Of a stretch of 64,000 nucleotides of DNA, positions 1 through 10,020 are shown piece by piece. The stretch covers positions 1,869,855-1,933,854 of the forward strand of contig NZ_SBLB01000001.1 of NCBI RefSeq assembly GCF_004138325.1. Direction: 5' to 3'. Under the pieces are notes generated by a model. That model was not told the origin of the DNA and ran no database searches. It saw nothing but the letters and a program-made list of their open reading frames with translations. A program made the position numbers and the translations under genes. Positions within the stretch are counted from its first letter, which is position 1. Each line of letters starts with the position of its first letter. The DNA comes from Spirosoma sordidisoli. GTDB taxonomy: Bacteria; Bacteroidota; Bacteroidia; Cytophagales; Spirosomataceae.

Positions 1-571
1 GCGACATCCCGTACAGCATAATGGCCGAGCTAACCGCACCAAAGAGCAGGTACTTGATGCCGCCCTCCGAGGCTTTCCGGGTGGTGGTCAGCGCCGTCAG
101 CAGGTATGAACAGATGGAAACCAGTTCGACACTCAGGTATAGGCTGAGCAGATTGACCGACTGCGTCATCAGAAACAGCCCCAGTGTCATGGCCACCAGC
201 AGCGCATACCACTCGAGCGGCAGTTTACCCGCTGAATCGGCGCGACTATCGGCCCCCATGAGTCGCTCGTATCCCACAACCAGCACCCCGCTCAGCGCCA
301 CGACAACCTGGAAGAAAAGCGCCTGATTATCGACATACAGCAGGCGCATGAACAGAAACCCGCGCCAGGGCAGCAGGACAGCCCACAGGCCGGCTACGAC
401 CAGCGTCAGCAGGGTAAGCAGGCCAATGACCCGACGCGCCTGGCTGGGGGTTGCGCGCAGCAACAGCAGCTCAGCCAGCAGCAGCCCACAAAAGGCCACC
501 GATAGCCAGCCGATTGGCCCAAAGCCACCCAGGCTACTAATAATGTCAGAAAGTTGATCGGAGAGAGACAA
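1..571 (-). CDS. nuoN: NADH-quinone oxidoreductase subunit N (5' part, cut by window edge)
   Basis: Membrane subunit of respiratory complex I, part of the proton-pumping arm. The reverse strand reads open from a TTG at 571 to the window edge, about 190 residues. They form hydrophobic helices and include SLYLSVELVSICSYLLTAL followed by KYLLFGAVSSAIMLYGMS, the signature stretch of NuoN-type antiporter-like subunits. The start is inferred: no ATG precedes the conserved part in frame, and TTG at 571 gives a leader starting LSLSDQL. The C-terminal half lies outside the window. terC lies upstream on the same strand, separated by a strong hairpin (589-645). Certain as a NuoN-type subunit, less certain about the start. 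Confidence 0.85.
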   Translation of the reverse strand, partial: MSLSDQLSDIISSLGGFGPIGWLSVAFCGLLLAELLLLRATPSQARRVIGLLTLLTLVVAGLWAVLLPWRGFLFMRLLYVDNQALFFQVVVALSGVLVVGYERLMGADSRADSAGKLPLEWYALLVAMTLGLFLMTQSVNLLSLYLSVELVSICSYLLTALTTTRKASEGGIKYLLFGAVSSAIMLYGMS

Positions 572-588
572 ATTACGCAGCGGTTCGG

Positions 589-647
589 AACCGTACCGGG
601 GTCCTGGCAGCCTACACTGTTTTGCTGCCCGGACCCCGGTACGGTAC
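589..647. terminator. Strong hairpin between terC and nuoN
   Basis: Perfect 15-bp arms (ACCGTACCGGGGTCC and its complement) enclose an inner GGCAGC/GCTGCC stem. The T-run (ACTTTTTTT) follows on the plus strand, although both flanking genes are read on the minus strand; on the minus strand the hairpin is preceded by A's and followed by no T-run. It could be a terminator for plus-strand transcripts, an attenuator ahead of nuoN, or a palindromic repeat. Confidence 0.5.
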
Positions 648-658
648 TTTTTTTAGGA

Positions 659-1471
659 TCAGACCATGCCGTCGCGCAGGGGTTGCCCTTCGTAGCCGCG
701 TAGCTGAACCGGCTTCTGCGTCTTGCGCAGCCGGATGTTCAGGAACTCGACCAGCAGCGAGAACGCAATCGCAAAGTAGAGATACCCTTTGGGCACCGTA
801 CCGATCGGCTGGTTAAAAATAACAACCTCCGACAGGTGAGCCCCTTCGACCACGAGCATGAACCCGATCATGATCAGAAAGGCCAGCCCCAGCATCTGGA
901 TGGTCGGGTGCTCGTTGACGAAACGCCCTACCGGCCCGGCAAAGAACATCATGACCAGCACCGACAGCACTACCGCAATCATCATGATGGTTACGTTCTG
1001 GGTCAGCCCGATGGCGGTCAGGATGGAGTCGATCGAGAAGACGATGTTCGTAATGGCAATCTGCGCCACGACGCTGCTGATCGTTGTCTTACCCGTTGTT
1101 TGGCCCGTCACCTCGTCTTCGCCCGGTCCTTCCAGCTTGTGGTGGATTTCGGAGGTCGCCTTGTAGAGCAGGAATAAACCACCCGCAAACAGAATCAGGC
1201 TCTGCCCGGTCAGCTCGGCCCGGAACCAGCCCGAGTCAATATGGGTAAACGGCTTGCTCAGCGAAATAACGAACGAGATTCCCATCAGCAGCAGCAGCCG
1301 GAACCCCATAGCCAGGATCAACCCGATGTTACGCGCCCTGGCCTGGTCTTCACGGGCCAGTTTGTTGGCCGCGATGGAAATGAAAATAATATTGTCGATC
1401 CCCAGAACGATTTCCAGGAACGTCAGGGTCAACAGACTGATGATCGATTCAGCCGTAAACAATTCGGTCAT
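659..1471 (-). CDS. TerC family integral membrane protein
   Basis: A 270-residue polytopic membrane protein of the TerC/Alx family, which is linked to tellurite resistance and, in better-studied members, to manganese export. The family signature is present twice: FLEIVLGIDNIIF at residues 18-30 and IVFSIDSI at 143-150, carrying the acidic residues inside membrane helices thought to bind metal. About seven hydrophobic segments are visible. The ATG at 1471 lies about 16 nt after the predicted transcription start of a good Bacteroidota promoter (1494-1524). The substrate cannot be told from the sequence. Confidence 0.9.
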   Translation of the reverse strand: MTELFTAESIISLLTLTFLEIVLGIDNIIFISIAANKLAREDQARARNIGLILAMGFRLLLLMGISFVISLSKPFTHIDSGWFRAELTGQSLILFAGGLFLLYKATSEIHHKLEGPGEDEVTGQTTGKTTISSVVAQIAITNIVFSIDSILTAIGLTQNVTIMMIAVVLSVLVMMFFAGPVGRFVNEHPTIQMLGLAFLIMIGFMLVVEGAHLSEVVIFNQPIGTVPKGYLYFAIAFSLLVEFLNIRLRKTQKPVQLRGYEGQPLRDGMV

Positions 1472-1486
1472 AGCATTGAAAAAGTA

Positions 1487-1526
1487 GGTTGCACAAAACT
1501 ACCGGCTCCCGACCGGGTGTGCAACC
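1487..1526 (-). promoter_or_regulatory. terC promoter inside an inverted repeat
   Basis: On the minus strand a -7 element TAGTTTTG (1501-1494) lies 20 nt downstream of a TTG -33 element (1524-1522), matching the Bacteroidota consensus TTG-N~20-TAnnTTTG. The promoter is embedded in an inverted repeat: GGTTGCACA (1487-1495) pairs with TGTGCAACC (1518-1526), with a further CCGG/CCGG inside. The repeat could be an operator, or a terminator of the upstream lipoprotein gene, since TACTTTTTC follows it on the minus strand. Confidence 0.6.
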
Positions 1527-1582
1527 CCTAGTTCAAGAAAGAACCGCCCGCCGGACAAAAGGTTGGCCTATGGCCTGAGCGG

Positions 1583-2248
1583 TTAGCGACCTGCGCTGTC
1601 GGTGGGCTTCTCAACCGCATCGGCACCGGCGCGGAACGAGGTTCGTTTGCTGGCCAGCCCGTCGCCATCTTTGATGATGCGGGACGTACCGACCGGAATC
1701 AGCTCATCGCTGGGGTCGTTTTTACTTTTCATGTACAGGGTAGTGTACAGGTTCTTGATGCCGTCGCTGGTCATCTCACCCGAAAATATCCGGATCTGTT
1801 TGGCCGTGGCAGCGCCAGATTTCAGGTCGATTTCGGCAAAGAACGTGAACTGGGTCCCGTTGCCGGCAATAAAGCCCCCCTGCCCCGCGCCGGTCGAGTT
1901 ACCCGTTTTCAGCTCTACTTTGGCCCGCTGGTCAGTACTGGTCTGCTCCGAAAAACGGAGGATCAGATCGGTGAACTCATCGCCCGGCCTGAAGGTATCG
2001 TCAGGGCCGTAGGGACTGACCAGCTCGTGCGGAGCCGACATGTAGATGCCTTCAATATTGGGCGGCACAGTGCCTTCGTAAATGGGCATGCCGCGCTGAC
2101 GCAGGGTTTCGATGTCATCCTGCGCAATAAGGGACTGGATACTGGTAGAAAATCCTTTGGTTGGGTCGACCTCGTCTTTCTTACAACTGCCCAGGATAAG
2201 CAGACACAAGGCTGGAACGGCCAGCGAAACCCGAAATGGCATGAACAT
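1583..2248 (-). CDS. Predicted lipoprotein, unknown function
   Basis: A 221-residue protein with a lipoprotein signal: a hydrophobic stretch ending in LLILGSCKKD, with cysteine near position 22 and charged residues after it. The rest is soluble, with no membrane segment. It contains a central stretch rich in beta-type sequence (GGFIAGNGTQFTFFAEIDL) and ends in a polar tail. I recognise no family. Translation could begin at ATG 2248 or at the second ATG 2242 (MPFRVS). It lies upstream of terC on the same strand, but a separate promoter and hairpin lie between them. Confidence 0.75.
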   Translation of the reverse strand: MFMPFRVSLAVPALCLLILGSCKKDEVDPTKGFSTSIQSLIAQDDIETLRQRGMPIYEGTVPPNIEGIYMSAPHELVSPYGPDDTFRPGDEFTDLILRFSEQTSTDQRAKVELKTGNSTGAGQGGFIAGNGTQFTFFAEIDLKSGAATAKQIRIFSGEMTSDGIKNLYTTLYMKSKNDPSDELIPVGTSRIIKDGDGLASKRTSFRAGADAVEKPTDSAGR

Positions 2249-2503
2249 AGCAGTGTTCGTTTAGATTGTTCACTACTTGGTCGGCCTGGTAGCCATTTGG
2301 GCAAACAGATGGCCTGAACATACCGCTCCGGTTGAGCCAACGGTAAGCGAATTTAGGTCAGGCAGGGGTGTCTGTTGCCGAAGAAGCCTATCCTGTGGCT
2401 TGCTGGAGTTAGTAACATATTAGCGGTTGTGCGCGTTAACAGAAAAAGTTATGTTGCGTCAACACACCGTCAGGCTGTTTTTGGCCAATCGGAAATCTAA
2501 CGC

Positions 2504-5500
2504 ATGTCTGCCACTAAAGTACTTGTCCGTGTTCTGCTTGGTCTGCTCGCCCTCGTGCTCCTGCTCGTGGGCTTTGTGGCGTTGGTAGCCACGACGCCCT
2601 GGGGCCAGCAGCTCGTTACCAAGCAGGTCAACAGCTATCTGGCCGGAAAGATCAAGTCGCCGTTCCGCATCGGCCGCGTCCGCTACAGCATTCCCGACTA
2701 CATCGAGCTGGAAGATGTCTTCTTCAAAACACCCCAGGGCGATACCCTGCTCAACGGCGGCCGGATGCGCGTCGACCTCGATATGTGGGGGCTGCTGTTC
2801 GACAACAAGGCGTCTATCAACCAGATCGAGCTGGAACGGACACGCCTGACCATCAGCCGGACGTTGCCCGATACGACCTTTAATTTCCAGTACCTCATCA
2901 ACGCTTTCGACACCGGTACCGCGCCCGAACCCGCCGACACCACCGCTACCCCCATGGCGATCAACCTGACGGGTATTTCGCTGAAAGATGTCCGAATCAA
3001 ATACCGCGATGATGTGGTCGGCGCCGACGTGAATGCCTATGTCGACAGCCTGCGGGCCAACTTCGTCAAGACCGACGTGTATACCTCACAGTATCACCTG
3101 GAGAACGTAGCCATTGACGGACTGAATGCTTACACGCGGCTTTACAACGGGCTGCCGACGCCCGATAGCCCGGCCTCCGACCCGGCCGACTCGCTCGACA
3201 TCGGGCTGGGCAAATGGACCGTCAACCGCGCTCAGTGGGATGTCCGCGTTGAAACCGCCGACTTCAGCACCAAGGGGAAAGTGGGGCGGCTGGCCATGGA
3301 GACGGATTATTTTTATCTGAACGGCCAGAAGATCGGCATCCGCTCACTCGCTCTGGAGAATGGCGACATTGCCGCCCGCCTGACCAAACCGACCAAAAAA
3401 GCCACCACTACCCCACCCTCGTCCGCGACAAGCGCCGGTGCGCCCGGCTGGTTTGCCCGACTCGGTACCGTTCGGCTGGCCAACAACCGAATCCGTTACG
3501 ACGACGAGACGGCGCCCCGGCAGCCAAAAGGACTCGACTACGGCCACCTCGACCTCCAGAACCTGGGCATCGATGGGCAGGCGCTGGTGTACGAAGACCA
3601 GGGCGCCCGTGGGCAGCGGATCAGCGGGCAGCTTCGGAACGGCCGGTTCCGGGCCTCGAGCGGGTTTACCCTGCAGCAGCTGAGCGGCAACCTGCTCTAC
3701 ACCGACCGAACTACCCAGGTTACCAACCTGCTTATCAAGACGCCCACCTCGCTGCTGCGCGATCAGCTCATACTGCGCTACGACTCGCTCGGCCAGTTGA
3801 GTATACCGCGCTTTGCCAACCGGGTTCAGGTGCGGGTTAACCTGCGCCAGAGTCGCCTGTCGGTAGCCGATGTGCTGCAACTGGCGCCTTTTCTGGCCGA
3901 CACTCCTCCCTTTGCCGGTAACCCGAAGGGCGTATTCGTGGCCAACGCGCAGGCAACCGGAACACTGGCGGCCCTCAACCTGCCCCGCTTCGATCTCGAC
4001 ATGCTGTCGGGAACGCACCTGCGCATGGGCGGCCGGCTGACCAACGTAACCGACCCCGAACGGCTGGGTGTTGACCTGACCATTCGGGAGGCTACGACCC
4101 GCCTGGCCGACATCAACCAGCTGGCACCCAAAGGGTCGATTCCGTCCAGCATCGACCTGCCGCCGGATTTCGACCTGACGGGGCGGCTCCAGGGCCAGCT
4201 GAACGATTTGATTATCGACGCCAATCTGCGGACCGACTGGGGTTCGGCCGCGTTCGACGGGCGACTGGCCGGATTCGTGACCGGAAAAAACCAGACCTAT
4301 AAAGGCACCCTCGACCTCCAGGATTTCGACGCGGGCAAGTGGACCAAACAAACCGGCACCGTCGGCAAACTGACCGGACGCGCTACGGTAGATGGCCGGG
4401 GAATCGACGTCAACACGCTGACGACCCGCTTCGATGTCAACGTACAGTCGGCCGAGCTGACCGGCTACCGCTATCAGAACCTCGTCGCCGAAGGCCGGCT
4501 GGCCAACGGTCTGCTCGATATCGTCGGCACGCTCCGCGACCCGAACGCCAGCCTGAACCTGGACATGAAAGTCGGACTGAAGAACCTGACCGCGCCGGAG
4601 GCTGGCTTTCCGAGCGTAACCGGCCAGGCCGTCATTAACGAGCTGAACCTGCAACCGCTTAAGTTGTACAACGACCCGCTGTCGGTCAAAGGCCGGATTA
4701 TTCTCGATATGGCTTCGACCGATCCGGCCCGGCCCGTCGGTACGGTCGAAGCCGCCGACGCAGTGATTACGCTGAACGGAAAAAGCTACCCTGTCGACTC
4801 GCTCTACGCCCGGCTGGCCGCTAACGGGAATACGAAGCGGGTGCTGGCTCAGGTGCCGGGCGCCCGGCTAACCCTGAACGGTCAGTTTGAGTACGCCCAG
4901 CTGTACGATATCGTAGCCAGTGAGATCAGCCGGTACATCGCTATCCCGGATCTGACGTTCAAGACCATTCCGCCCCCCTACGCGTTCCAGGTCGGCCTCA
5001 AAGCGTATCAGAACCCGCTTTTTCAGGCGTTTGTACCGGCCCTGACACGGCTCGACACGGTTCAGCTGACGGCCTACCTCGACAACGCCAACCCGGCCGG
5101 TAGCCTGACCGGTTCAACCCGCGACACCACCCTGTCGGCCACCATCCGGACGGGTACCATCGTCTACGATACGACCACCATCAAGGGCGCCACACTGGCT
5201 ATGCAGGCCGTCAACAACGAGCTGAGCCTGACCGGGACGATCAACGGGATTTTGTACGACGGCCTGACGCTGCGCGAAACCGACATTACCGGAACGGCCG
5301 CCAACAACCGGCTCCGGTTTGCCATAGTCAACAAAGACTCGGTCGATAAAGACCGGTTCGGGCTGGCCGGTACGCTCAGTATCGTCGACAAAAACTACCG
5401 CTTTCAGTTTGCGCCCAACGGCCTGCTCACCAACTACGAGCGCTGGGATACCGACACCAGCGGCTTCGCCCAGTACGGAAACGACGGCGTGCTGATCAAC

Positions 5501-7627
5501 CGACTGCGGCTCGACTCGGGTCCGCAGTCGCTGGAGGTCAGCAGCACCGAACCCTACGGCAACGCCCCCATCCGCATCACCACCCGGGCCGTGGAGCTGG
5601 GGTATCTGGCACGGCTGGCGCAGCAGGACACTACCCTGGCCTCGGGCGAGCTGAACGGCACGGTCGTAGTGCGCGACTACCTGGGCGAAGATAACCAGCT
5701 GTCGTTCATCGGCTCGATCTACGTCGACAGCCTGGAGGTGATGCAGAAACCGATCGGGAACCTCACGGCCCGCTTCAGCAACAATTCAGACGGCCGGATC
5801 AACGTCAACACGGTGCTGGCCGGGCCTTATAACGACGCTACCGTCAGCGGATTTTATAACCCGGAAGACCCCAAAGCGGCTCTCGACCTGGCCGTTACCC
5901 TGAAACGACTGGACGCCCGCACCATCGAAGCGTTTAGTTTCGGCGAGCTTCGGCAGGCCCGGGGTAAGCTGACGGGCGAGTTTACCGTGGCCGGATCGCT
6001 GACCGATCCGCAAACCAACGGACGGCTGGCCTTCGACTCGGTAGCCTTCAATATCAGGCAGCTGAACGCGACCTACCGCATCGATCAGGAGCAGCTGTCG
6101 TTCAGAGGCCAGACCATCACCCTCAACGATTTCAACGTGCGCGATACATTGGGTCGCACCCTGACCACCGACGGTACGGTGGTCCTGAAGAATCTGCCCA
6201 ATGCCGCCTATAACCTGCGGGTACGGGCCAACCAGTTTCAGGTACTCAACGCAGCCCGGAAAGACAACGACTACGCCTACGGGCAGGCCGCCGTTACGGC
6301 CGACCTGCGGATCAAGGGAACGGGGTCCAACGCATCGATCAACGGAAAAGTCCGGCTCGACGATGGCAGCAAGATCTCCCTGGTTCTGCCCGACGAATCG
6401 GTCGATGTCAACGAAGCCAACGGCATTGTTACGTTTATCAACCACAACGACTCGCTGGGGCTGAAAAAGTACATCTATCGACCCAAAACCGATTCGACAA
6501 CTACGAAACGACTGGCCTTCGACGAGCTGAGCAACTCAACGATTTCGCTCGATCTGGAGGCCGACGAGAAGTCGGAGCTGACCATTGTGGTCGATGAGCT
6601 CAACGGCGACTACCTGCGCGCCCGCGGCAATGCCCGGCTCAACGTGGGCGTGAACGCTGCCGGTCAGATCACGGTGCTGGGCCGCTACGACGTTACCGAG
6701 GGCGAATACTCGCTGACCTACCAGGTGCTGAAACGGCAGTTCAAAATCCAGAAAGGCGGCTATATCAACTTCTCCGGCGATCCGCTGCGGGCTGACATCA
6801 ATATGACCGCGCTTTACGACGTGGCGGTCTCGCCCGCGGATCTGATCGGGAACGAATCGACAACGGTCGATGCCAATGCCATCAAGCGGAAACTACCTTT
6901 CCAGGTGGCCCTATCGATCAGCGACAACCTGGCCCGGCCCAAGCTGGACTTCGACATCCGGCTGCCCGAAATTGAGGACGGCAGCAACAGCGCGGCCAAC
7001 AGCCCCTTTGCCACCACGATCGAGAACAAGCTGAAGACGCTGCGGCAGGATCAGTCGCAGATTAACAAGCAGGTCTTTGCGCTGCTGATTCTGAACCGGT
7101 TCTTGCCCGAAAACACCTCCGACTTTTTCTCGGGTGGCTCGTCGGGCGGGCTCGACACCCAGGCCGAGGGCGTAGCGCGAAACAGCGTCAGCAAACTCCT
7201 GTCCGAGCAGCTGGGCCGGCTGGCGTCGGGCGTGCTGAAAGGCTTCGACGTTGACCTCGACCTGCTCTCGCAAACGGGCAGCGCCAACACCGGTGGTCTG
7301 ACCAACGGCGCCCGCACTGACCTGAACGTGGGGCTGTCGCGGAGTTTTCTGGAGGGTCGGGTTACGGTGTCGGTCGGCCGGAACTTCGTACTCGAAAACG
7401 CGGCCAAGAGCACCACCCGCAATCCGAGCGAAGTGTTTGACAACCTGTCGGTGAACTACACCATTACGCGCGATGGCCGCTATGTACTGCGTGGCTACCG
7501 CCGTAACGACTACCAGGCGGTACTGGATGGGTACGTGATCGAAACGGGCATTGGCTTTATCATCACGGTCGATTACAACACCTTCTCCGATATCTTCCGC
7601 CGGTCGCCCGGTGCCGCCCTGAATTGA
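2504..7627 (+). CDS. tamB: Translocation/assembly module TamB
   Basis: A very large inner-membrane-anchored protein of 1707 residues. A single N-terminal membrane helix (about residues 8-30) is followed by an AsmA-like start and a long, repetitive beta-rich body typical of the lipid-bridge proteins TamB/YhdP. The DUF490/TamB domain occupies roughly the last 400 residues, with the conserved GRYDVTEGEYSLTY and later RDGRYVLRGYR motifs. TamB spans the periplasm and helps insert outer-membrane proteins or move phospholipid. The next gene begins 6 nt after its stop and encodes the outer-membrane partner, so the two are one transcription unit. Plus-strand start at ATG 2504; no obvious Shine-Dalgarno. 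Confidence 0.93.
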   Translation: MSATKVLVRVLLGLLALVLLLVGFVALVATTPWGQQLVTKQVNSYLAGKIKSPFRIGRVRYSIPDYIELEDVFFKTPQGDTLLNGGRMRVDLDMWGLLFDNKASINQIELERTRLTISRTLPDTTFNFQYLINAFDTGTAPEPADTTATPMAINLTGISLKDVRIKYRDDVVGADVNAYVDSLRANFVKTDVYTSQYHLENVAIDGLNAYTRLYNGLPTPDSPASDPADSLDIGLGKWTVNRAQWDVRVETADFSTKGKVGRLAMETDYFYLNGQKIGIRSLALENGDIAARLTKPTKKATTTPPSSATSAGAPGWFARLGTVRLANNRIRYDDETAPRQPKGLDYGHLDLQNLGIDGQALVYEDQGARGQRISGQLRNGRFRASSGFTLQQLSGNLLYTDRTTQVTNLLIKTPTSLLRDQLILRYDSLGQLSIPRFANRVQVRVNLRQSRLSVADVLQLAPFLADTPPFAGNPKGVFVANAQATGTLAALNLPRFDLDMLSGTHLRMGGRLTNVTDPERLGVDLTIREATTRLADINQLAPKGSIPSSIDLPPDFDLTGRLQGQLNDLIIDANLRTDWGSAAFDGRLAGFVTGKNQTYKGTLDLQDFDAGKWTKQTGTVGKLTGRATVDGRGIDVNTLTTRFDVNVQSAELTGYRYQNLVAEGRLANGLLDIVGTLRDPNASLNLDMKVGLKNLTAPEAGFPSVTGQAVINELNLQPLKLYNDPLSVKGRIILDMASTDPARPVGTVEAADAVITLNGKSYPVDSLYARLAANGNTKRVLAQVPGARLTLNGQFEYAQLYDIVASEISRYIAIPDLTFKTIPPPYAFQVGLKAYQNPLFQAFVPALTRLDTVQLTAYLDNANPAGSLTGSTRDTTLSATIRTGTIVYDTTTIKGATLAMQAVNNELSLTGTINGILYDGLTLRETDITGTAANNRLRFAIVNKDSVDKDRFGLAGTLSIVDKNYRFQFAPNGLLTNYERWDTDTSGFAQYGNDGVLINRLRLDSGPQSLEVSSTEPYGNAPIRITTRAVELGYLARLAQQDTTLASGELNGTVVVRDYLGEDNQLSFIGSIYVDSLEVMQKPIGNLTARFSNNSDGRINVNTVLAGPYNDATVSGFYNPEDPKAALDLAVTLKRLDARTIEAFSFGELRQARGKLTGEFTVAGSLTDPQTNGRLAFDSVAFNIRQLNATYRIDQEQLSFRGQTITLNDFNVRDTLGRTLTTDGTVVLKNLPNAAYNLRVRANQFQVLNAARKDNDYAYGQAAVTADLRIKGTGSNASINGKVRLDDGSKISLVLPDESVDVNEANGIVTFINHNDSLGLKKYIYRPKTDSTTTKRLAFDELSNSTISLDLEADEKSELTIVVDELNGDYLRARGNARLNVGVNAAGQITVLGRYDVTEGEYSLTYQVLKRQFKIQKGGYINFSGDPLRADINMTALYDVAVSPADLIGNESTTVDANAIKRKLPFQVALSISDNLARPKLDFDIRLPEIEDGSNSAANSPFATTIENKLKTLRQDQSQINKQVFALLILNRFLPENTSDFFSGGSSGGLDTQAEGVARNSVSKLLSEQLGRLASGVLKGFDVDLDLLSQTGSANTGGLTNGARTDLNVGLSRSFLEGRVTVSVGRNFVLENAAKSTTRNPSEVFDNLSVNYTITRDGRYVLRGYRRNDYQAVLDGYVIETGIGFIITVDYNTFSDIFRRSPGAALN

Positions 7628-7632
7628 CGTAT

Positions 7633-10020
7633 ATGAAAATGAGTTTCCCCACCATAGATCGAGCCGGTATCTGGCCCTACAGGGGTCCGGCTCTGTTTGT
7701 GCTGTTGCTGATTACCCTGAACGCCTGTAACGTGGCCAAGCGGCTGCCGCCCAACGAACGGCTCTACATGGGCACCGATATTGTAATGCAGGCCGACTCC
7801 ACCGTGCCCGAGTCGGAACAGGATGCGATGGAAGAGCAACTGACGGCGCTGGCCCGGCCGCGGCCCAATAAACAGCTCCTGGGGTACCCCTGGAAAGTAG
7901 CGGCTTATTACCTCTTTGGCGAACCCCGCAGCAAGAACGGATTCAGAGCCTGGTTTCGCCGGAAATTCGGACAGGAGCCGGTCTTCGCAAGTGCCAAGGC
8001 TATTTCGTCGAGTATTCCGGTCTGGGAGGCTCGGATGCAGAACGAAGGATATTTCGACTCGCAGGTAACGGGCGAGCTGAAAGAAGAAGGTTACAAAGCC
8101 CGAGGGGTTTATACGGTGCAGCTGAAACCCCGTTTTTACATTGATTCGGTGGCCTTCGTATTCGACTCGCTGGCGCTGAGCGACACCAGCGCACGCCGGA
8201 ATTTCATGACATCGGCCCGTCGGACGTTACTCAAAAAAGGCATTCCGTACCAGCTCGACGCCATCAAACTGGAACGGGAACGCATCGGTCAGTACATGAA
8301 ACAGCGCGGGTTTTATTACTTCCTGCCCGATTACGTAGCGGCCCTAGCCGACAACGACTCAGCTGCTCACCGGACTGATTTGTACATGTACATCAAGCCG
8401 GAGATGCCCGCTGCAGCCGGCGTGCCCTACTCGATCCGGAACGTCTTCATCTACCCGAACTACAACCTGTCAACGGCTCAGCGCGACACCAACCGGCAGC
8501 AGGCCTACCAGACCCCCGAAAATCGGTTCAACGTTGTCGATTCGACCAACCACTTCAACCCCAAGCTGTTCCGCGATATCGTAACCGTACTGCCGGGCAA
8601 ACGCTACAACAGCCGGGCGCAGGATCTGACGCTGTCGCGGTTCGTGAACGTCGGCGCGTTCAAGTTTGTCCGGAACCGCTTCGACCCCGACCAGCAGGGC
8701 GACTCGGCCGTTCTCGACGTGCATTATTACCTGACGCCCTACCCGACCAAATCGGTCCGGCTCGAAATCGACGGCACCTCGCGCTCCAACAACTTTACCG
8801 GTTCGCAGCTTACCCTGAGCTGGCGCAACCGTAACGCACTCAAACGGGCCGAACTACTGACCATCAACGCCAACGCCGGTATCGAATTTCAGGTCAACGC
8901 GGGCAATCAGGGCATAACGAATTACCGCTATGGCCTCGAAGCACTGCTGAGTTTTCCGCGGCTGGTCAGCCCCATCCGGTTCCGTCAGGATGAGCGCCAG
9001 CGGGCCCTGCCCAAAACAAACGTCACCCTTGGGTATCAGACCATTATCCGCGGCAACCTCTACAGTCTCAATTCGTTTCAGACCACCTTTGGTTACTCAT
9101 GGCGGCAGAATCAGCAGATCGAGCATTCGTTTCAGCCGTTCAATGCCACTTATGTGCTGCCTTCGAACATCAGCCAGGCCTTTATCGACTCGGCCGTCGA
9201 GAACCCGTTCATCTTTCGGCAGCTGGTTAACATACAACGGTCCAAACAGCTGATCCTCAGTTCGCTCTACACGTTTAACTACAACTCGTCACCCCGTACG
9301 GTCTCGCCCACCACCTTCCGGCTGACCTCCAACATCGAAGTGGCGGGTAACCTCGCCAATCTGCTGTTCAACAAGCGCGACGAAAACGGCGACAAGGTTA
9401 TTTTCAACGTTCCCTTTGCCCAGTACGTCCGTTTCGATGCCGACGCCCGGGTTTACCGGCGGCTGGGTTCGAACCTTACCTGGGCCAACCGGCTTTTTGT
9501 GGGCGTCGGCCTGCCCTACGGCAACTCCCGGGATATGTCGCTGCCGTTGATCCGTCAGTATTTTGTGGGCGGCAGCAACAGTATTCGCGCCTTTCGGCCC
9601 CGCGCCATCGGCCCCGGTCTGTTCACCCGCGATACCCTGCAGAATGTGCTCATCACCCAGGACGGCGGGGGTGATATCCGGCTGGAAGCCAATACGGAAC
9701 TGCGGCTGAAATTCAACAAGTACGTAGAGGGCGCCGTGTTTGTCGACGCCGGTAATATCTGGTCTTATTACGCCATCAACGTATTTGGTCCGGAGGCCCA
9801 GTTCACCAAACAGTTTTATGAGCAGGTGGCTATCGGTACCGGAGCCGGTATCCGGATCGATCTGTCGTACTTCCTGATTCGGCTGGACCTGGCCACCCCG
9901 CTGCGCAAACCGTACAAGGTCGACGGTAGCGAATGGGTCATTAACCAGATCAACCTGCGCGACAGCAACTGGCGCAAACAGAATCTGGTCTTCAACATAG
10001 GCGTAGGGTATCCCTTCTAA
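7633..10020 (+). CDS. tamL: TamL: BamA/TamA-like outer-membrane lipoprotein
   Basis: An Omp85-family beta-barrel of about 795 residues that partners TamB. The N-terminus has a lipobox (LLITLNAC, cysteine at residue 32), a feature of the Bacteroidota lipoprotein version, TamL. POTRA-like domains follow, then a 16-stranded barrel in the C-terminal half, with the Omp85 lid-loop-type motif FVGGSNSIRAFRPRAIGPG (about residue 640) and a final aromatic residue (GVGYPF). ATG 7633 is chosen; an in-frame TTG at 7624 and a second ATG at 7639 are alternatives. It follows tamB by 6 nt and is terminated by the palindrome at 10020-10063. Confidence 0.92.
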   Translation: MKMSFPTIDRAGIWPYRGPALFVLLLITLNACNVAKRLPPNERLYMGTDIVMQADSTVPESEQDAMEEQLTALARPRPNKQLLGYPWKVAAYYLFGEPRSKNGFRAWFRRKFGQEPVFASAKAISSSIPVWEARMQNEGYFDSQVTGELKEEGYKARGVYTVQLKPRFYIDSVAFVFDSLALSDTSARRNFMTSARRTLLKKGIPYQLDAIKLERERIGQYMKQRGFYYFLPDYVAALADNDSAAHRTDLYMYIKPEMPAAAGVPYSIRNVFIYPNYNLSTAQRDTNRQQAYQTPENRFNVVDSTNHFNPKLFRDIVTVLPGKRYNSRAQDLTLSRFVNVGAFKFVRNRFDPDQQGDSAVLDVHYYLTPYPTKSVRLEIDGTSRSNNFTGSQLTLSWRNRNALKRAELLTINANAGIEFQVNAGNQGITNYRYGLEALLSFPRLVSPIRFRQDERQRALPKTNVTLGYQTIIRGNLYSLNSFQTTFGYSWRQNQQIEHSFQPFNATYVLPSNISQAFIDSAVENPFIFRQLVNIQRSKQLILSSLYTFNYNSSPRTVSPTTFRLTSNIEVAGNLANLLFNKRDENGDKVIFNVPFAQYVRFDADARVYRRLGSNLTWANRLFVGVGLPYGNSRDMSLPLIRQYFVGGSNSIRAFRPRAIGPGLFTRDTLQNVLITQDGGGDIRLEANTELRLKFNKYVEGAVFVDAGNIWSYYAINVFGPEAQFTKQFYEQVAIGTGAGIRIDLSYFLIRLDLATPLRKPYKVDGSEWVINQINLRDSNWRKQNLVFNIGVGYPF

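Noticed and set aside
3344..4654. Long antisense open frame of 436 codons inside tamB
   Set aside because: It is antisense to a clearly conserved gene in high-GC sequence, and its translation has no family-like features.
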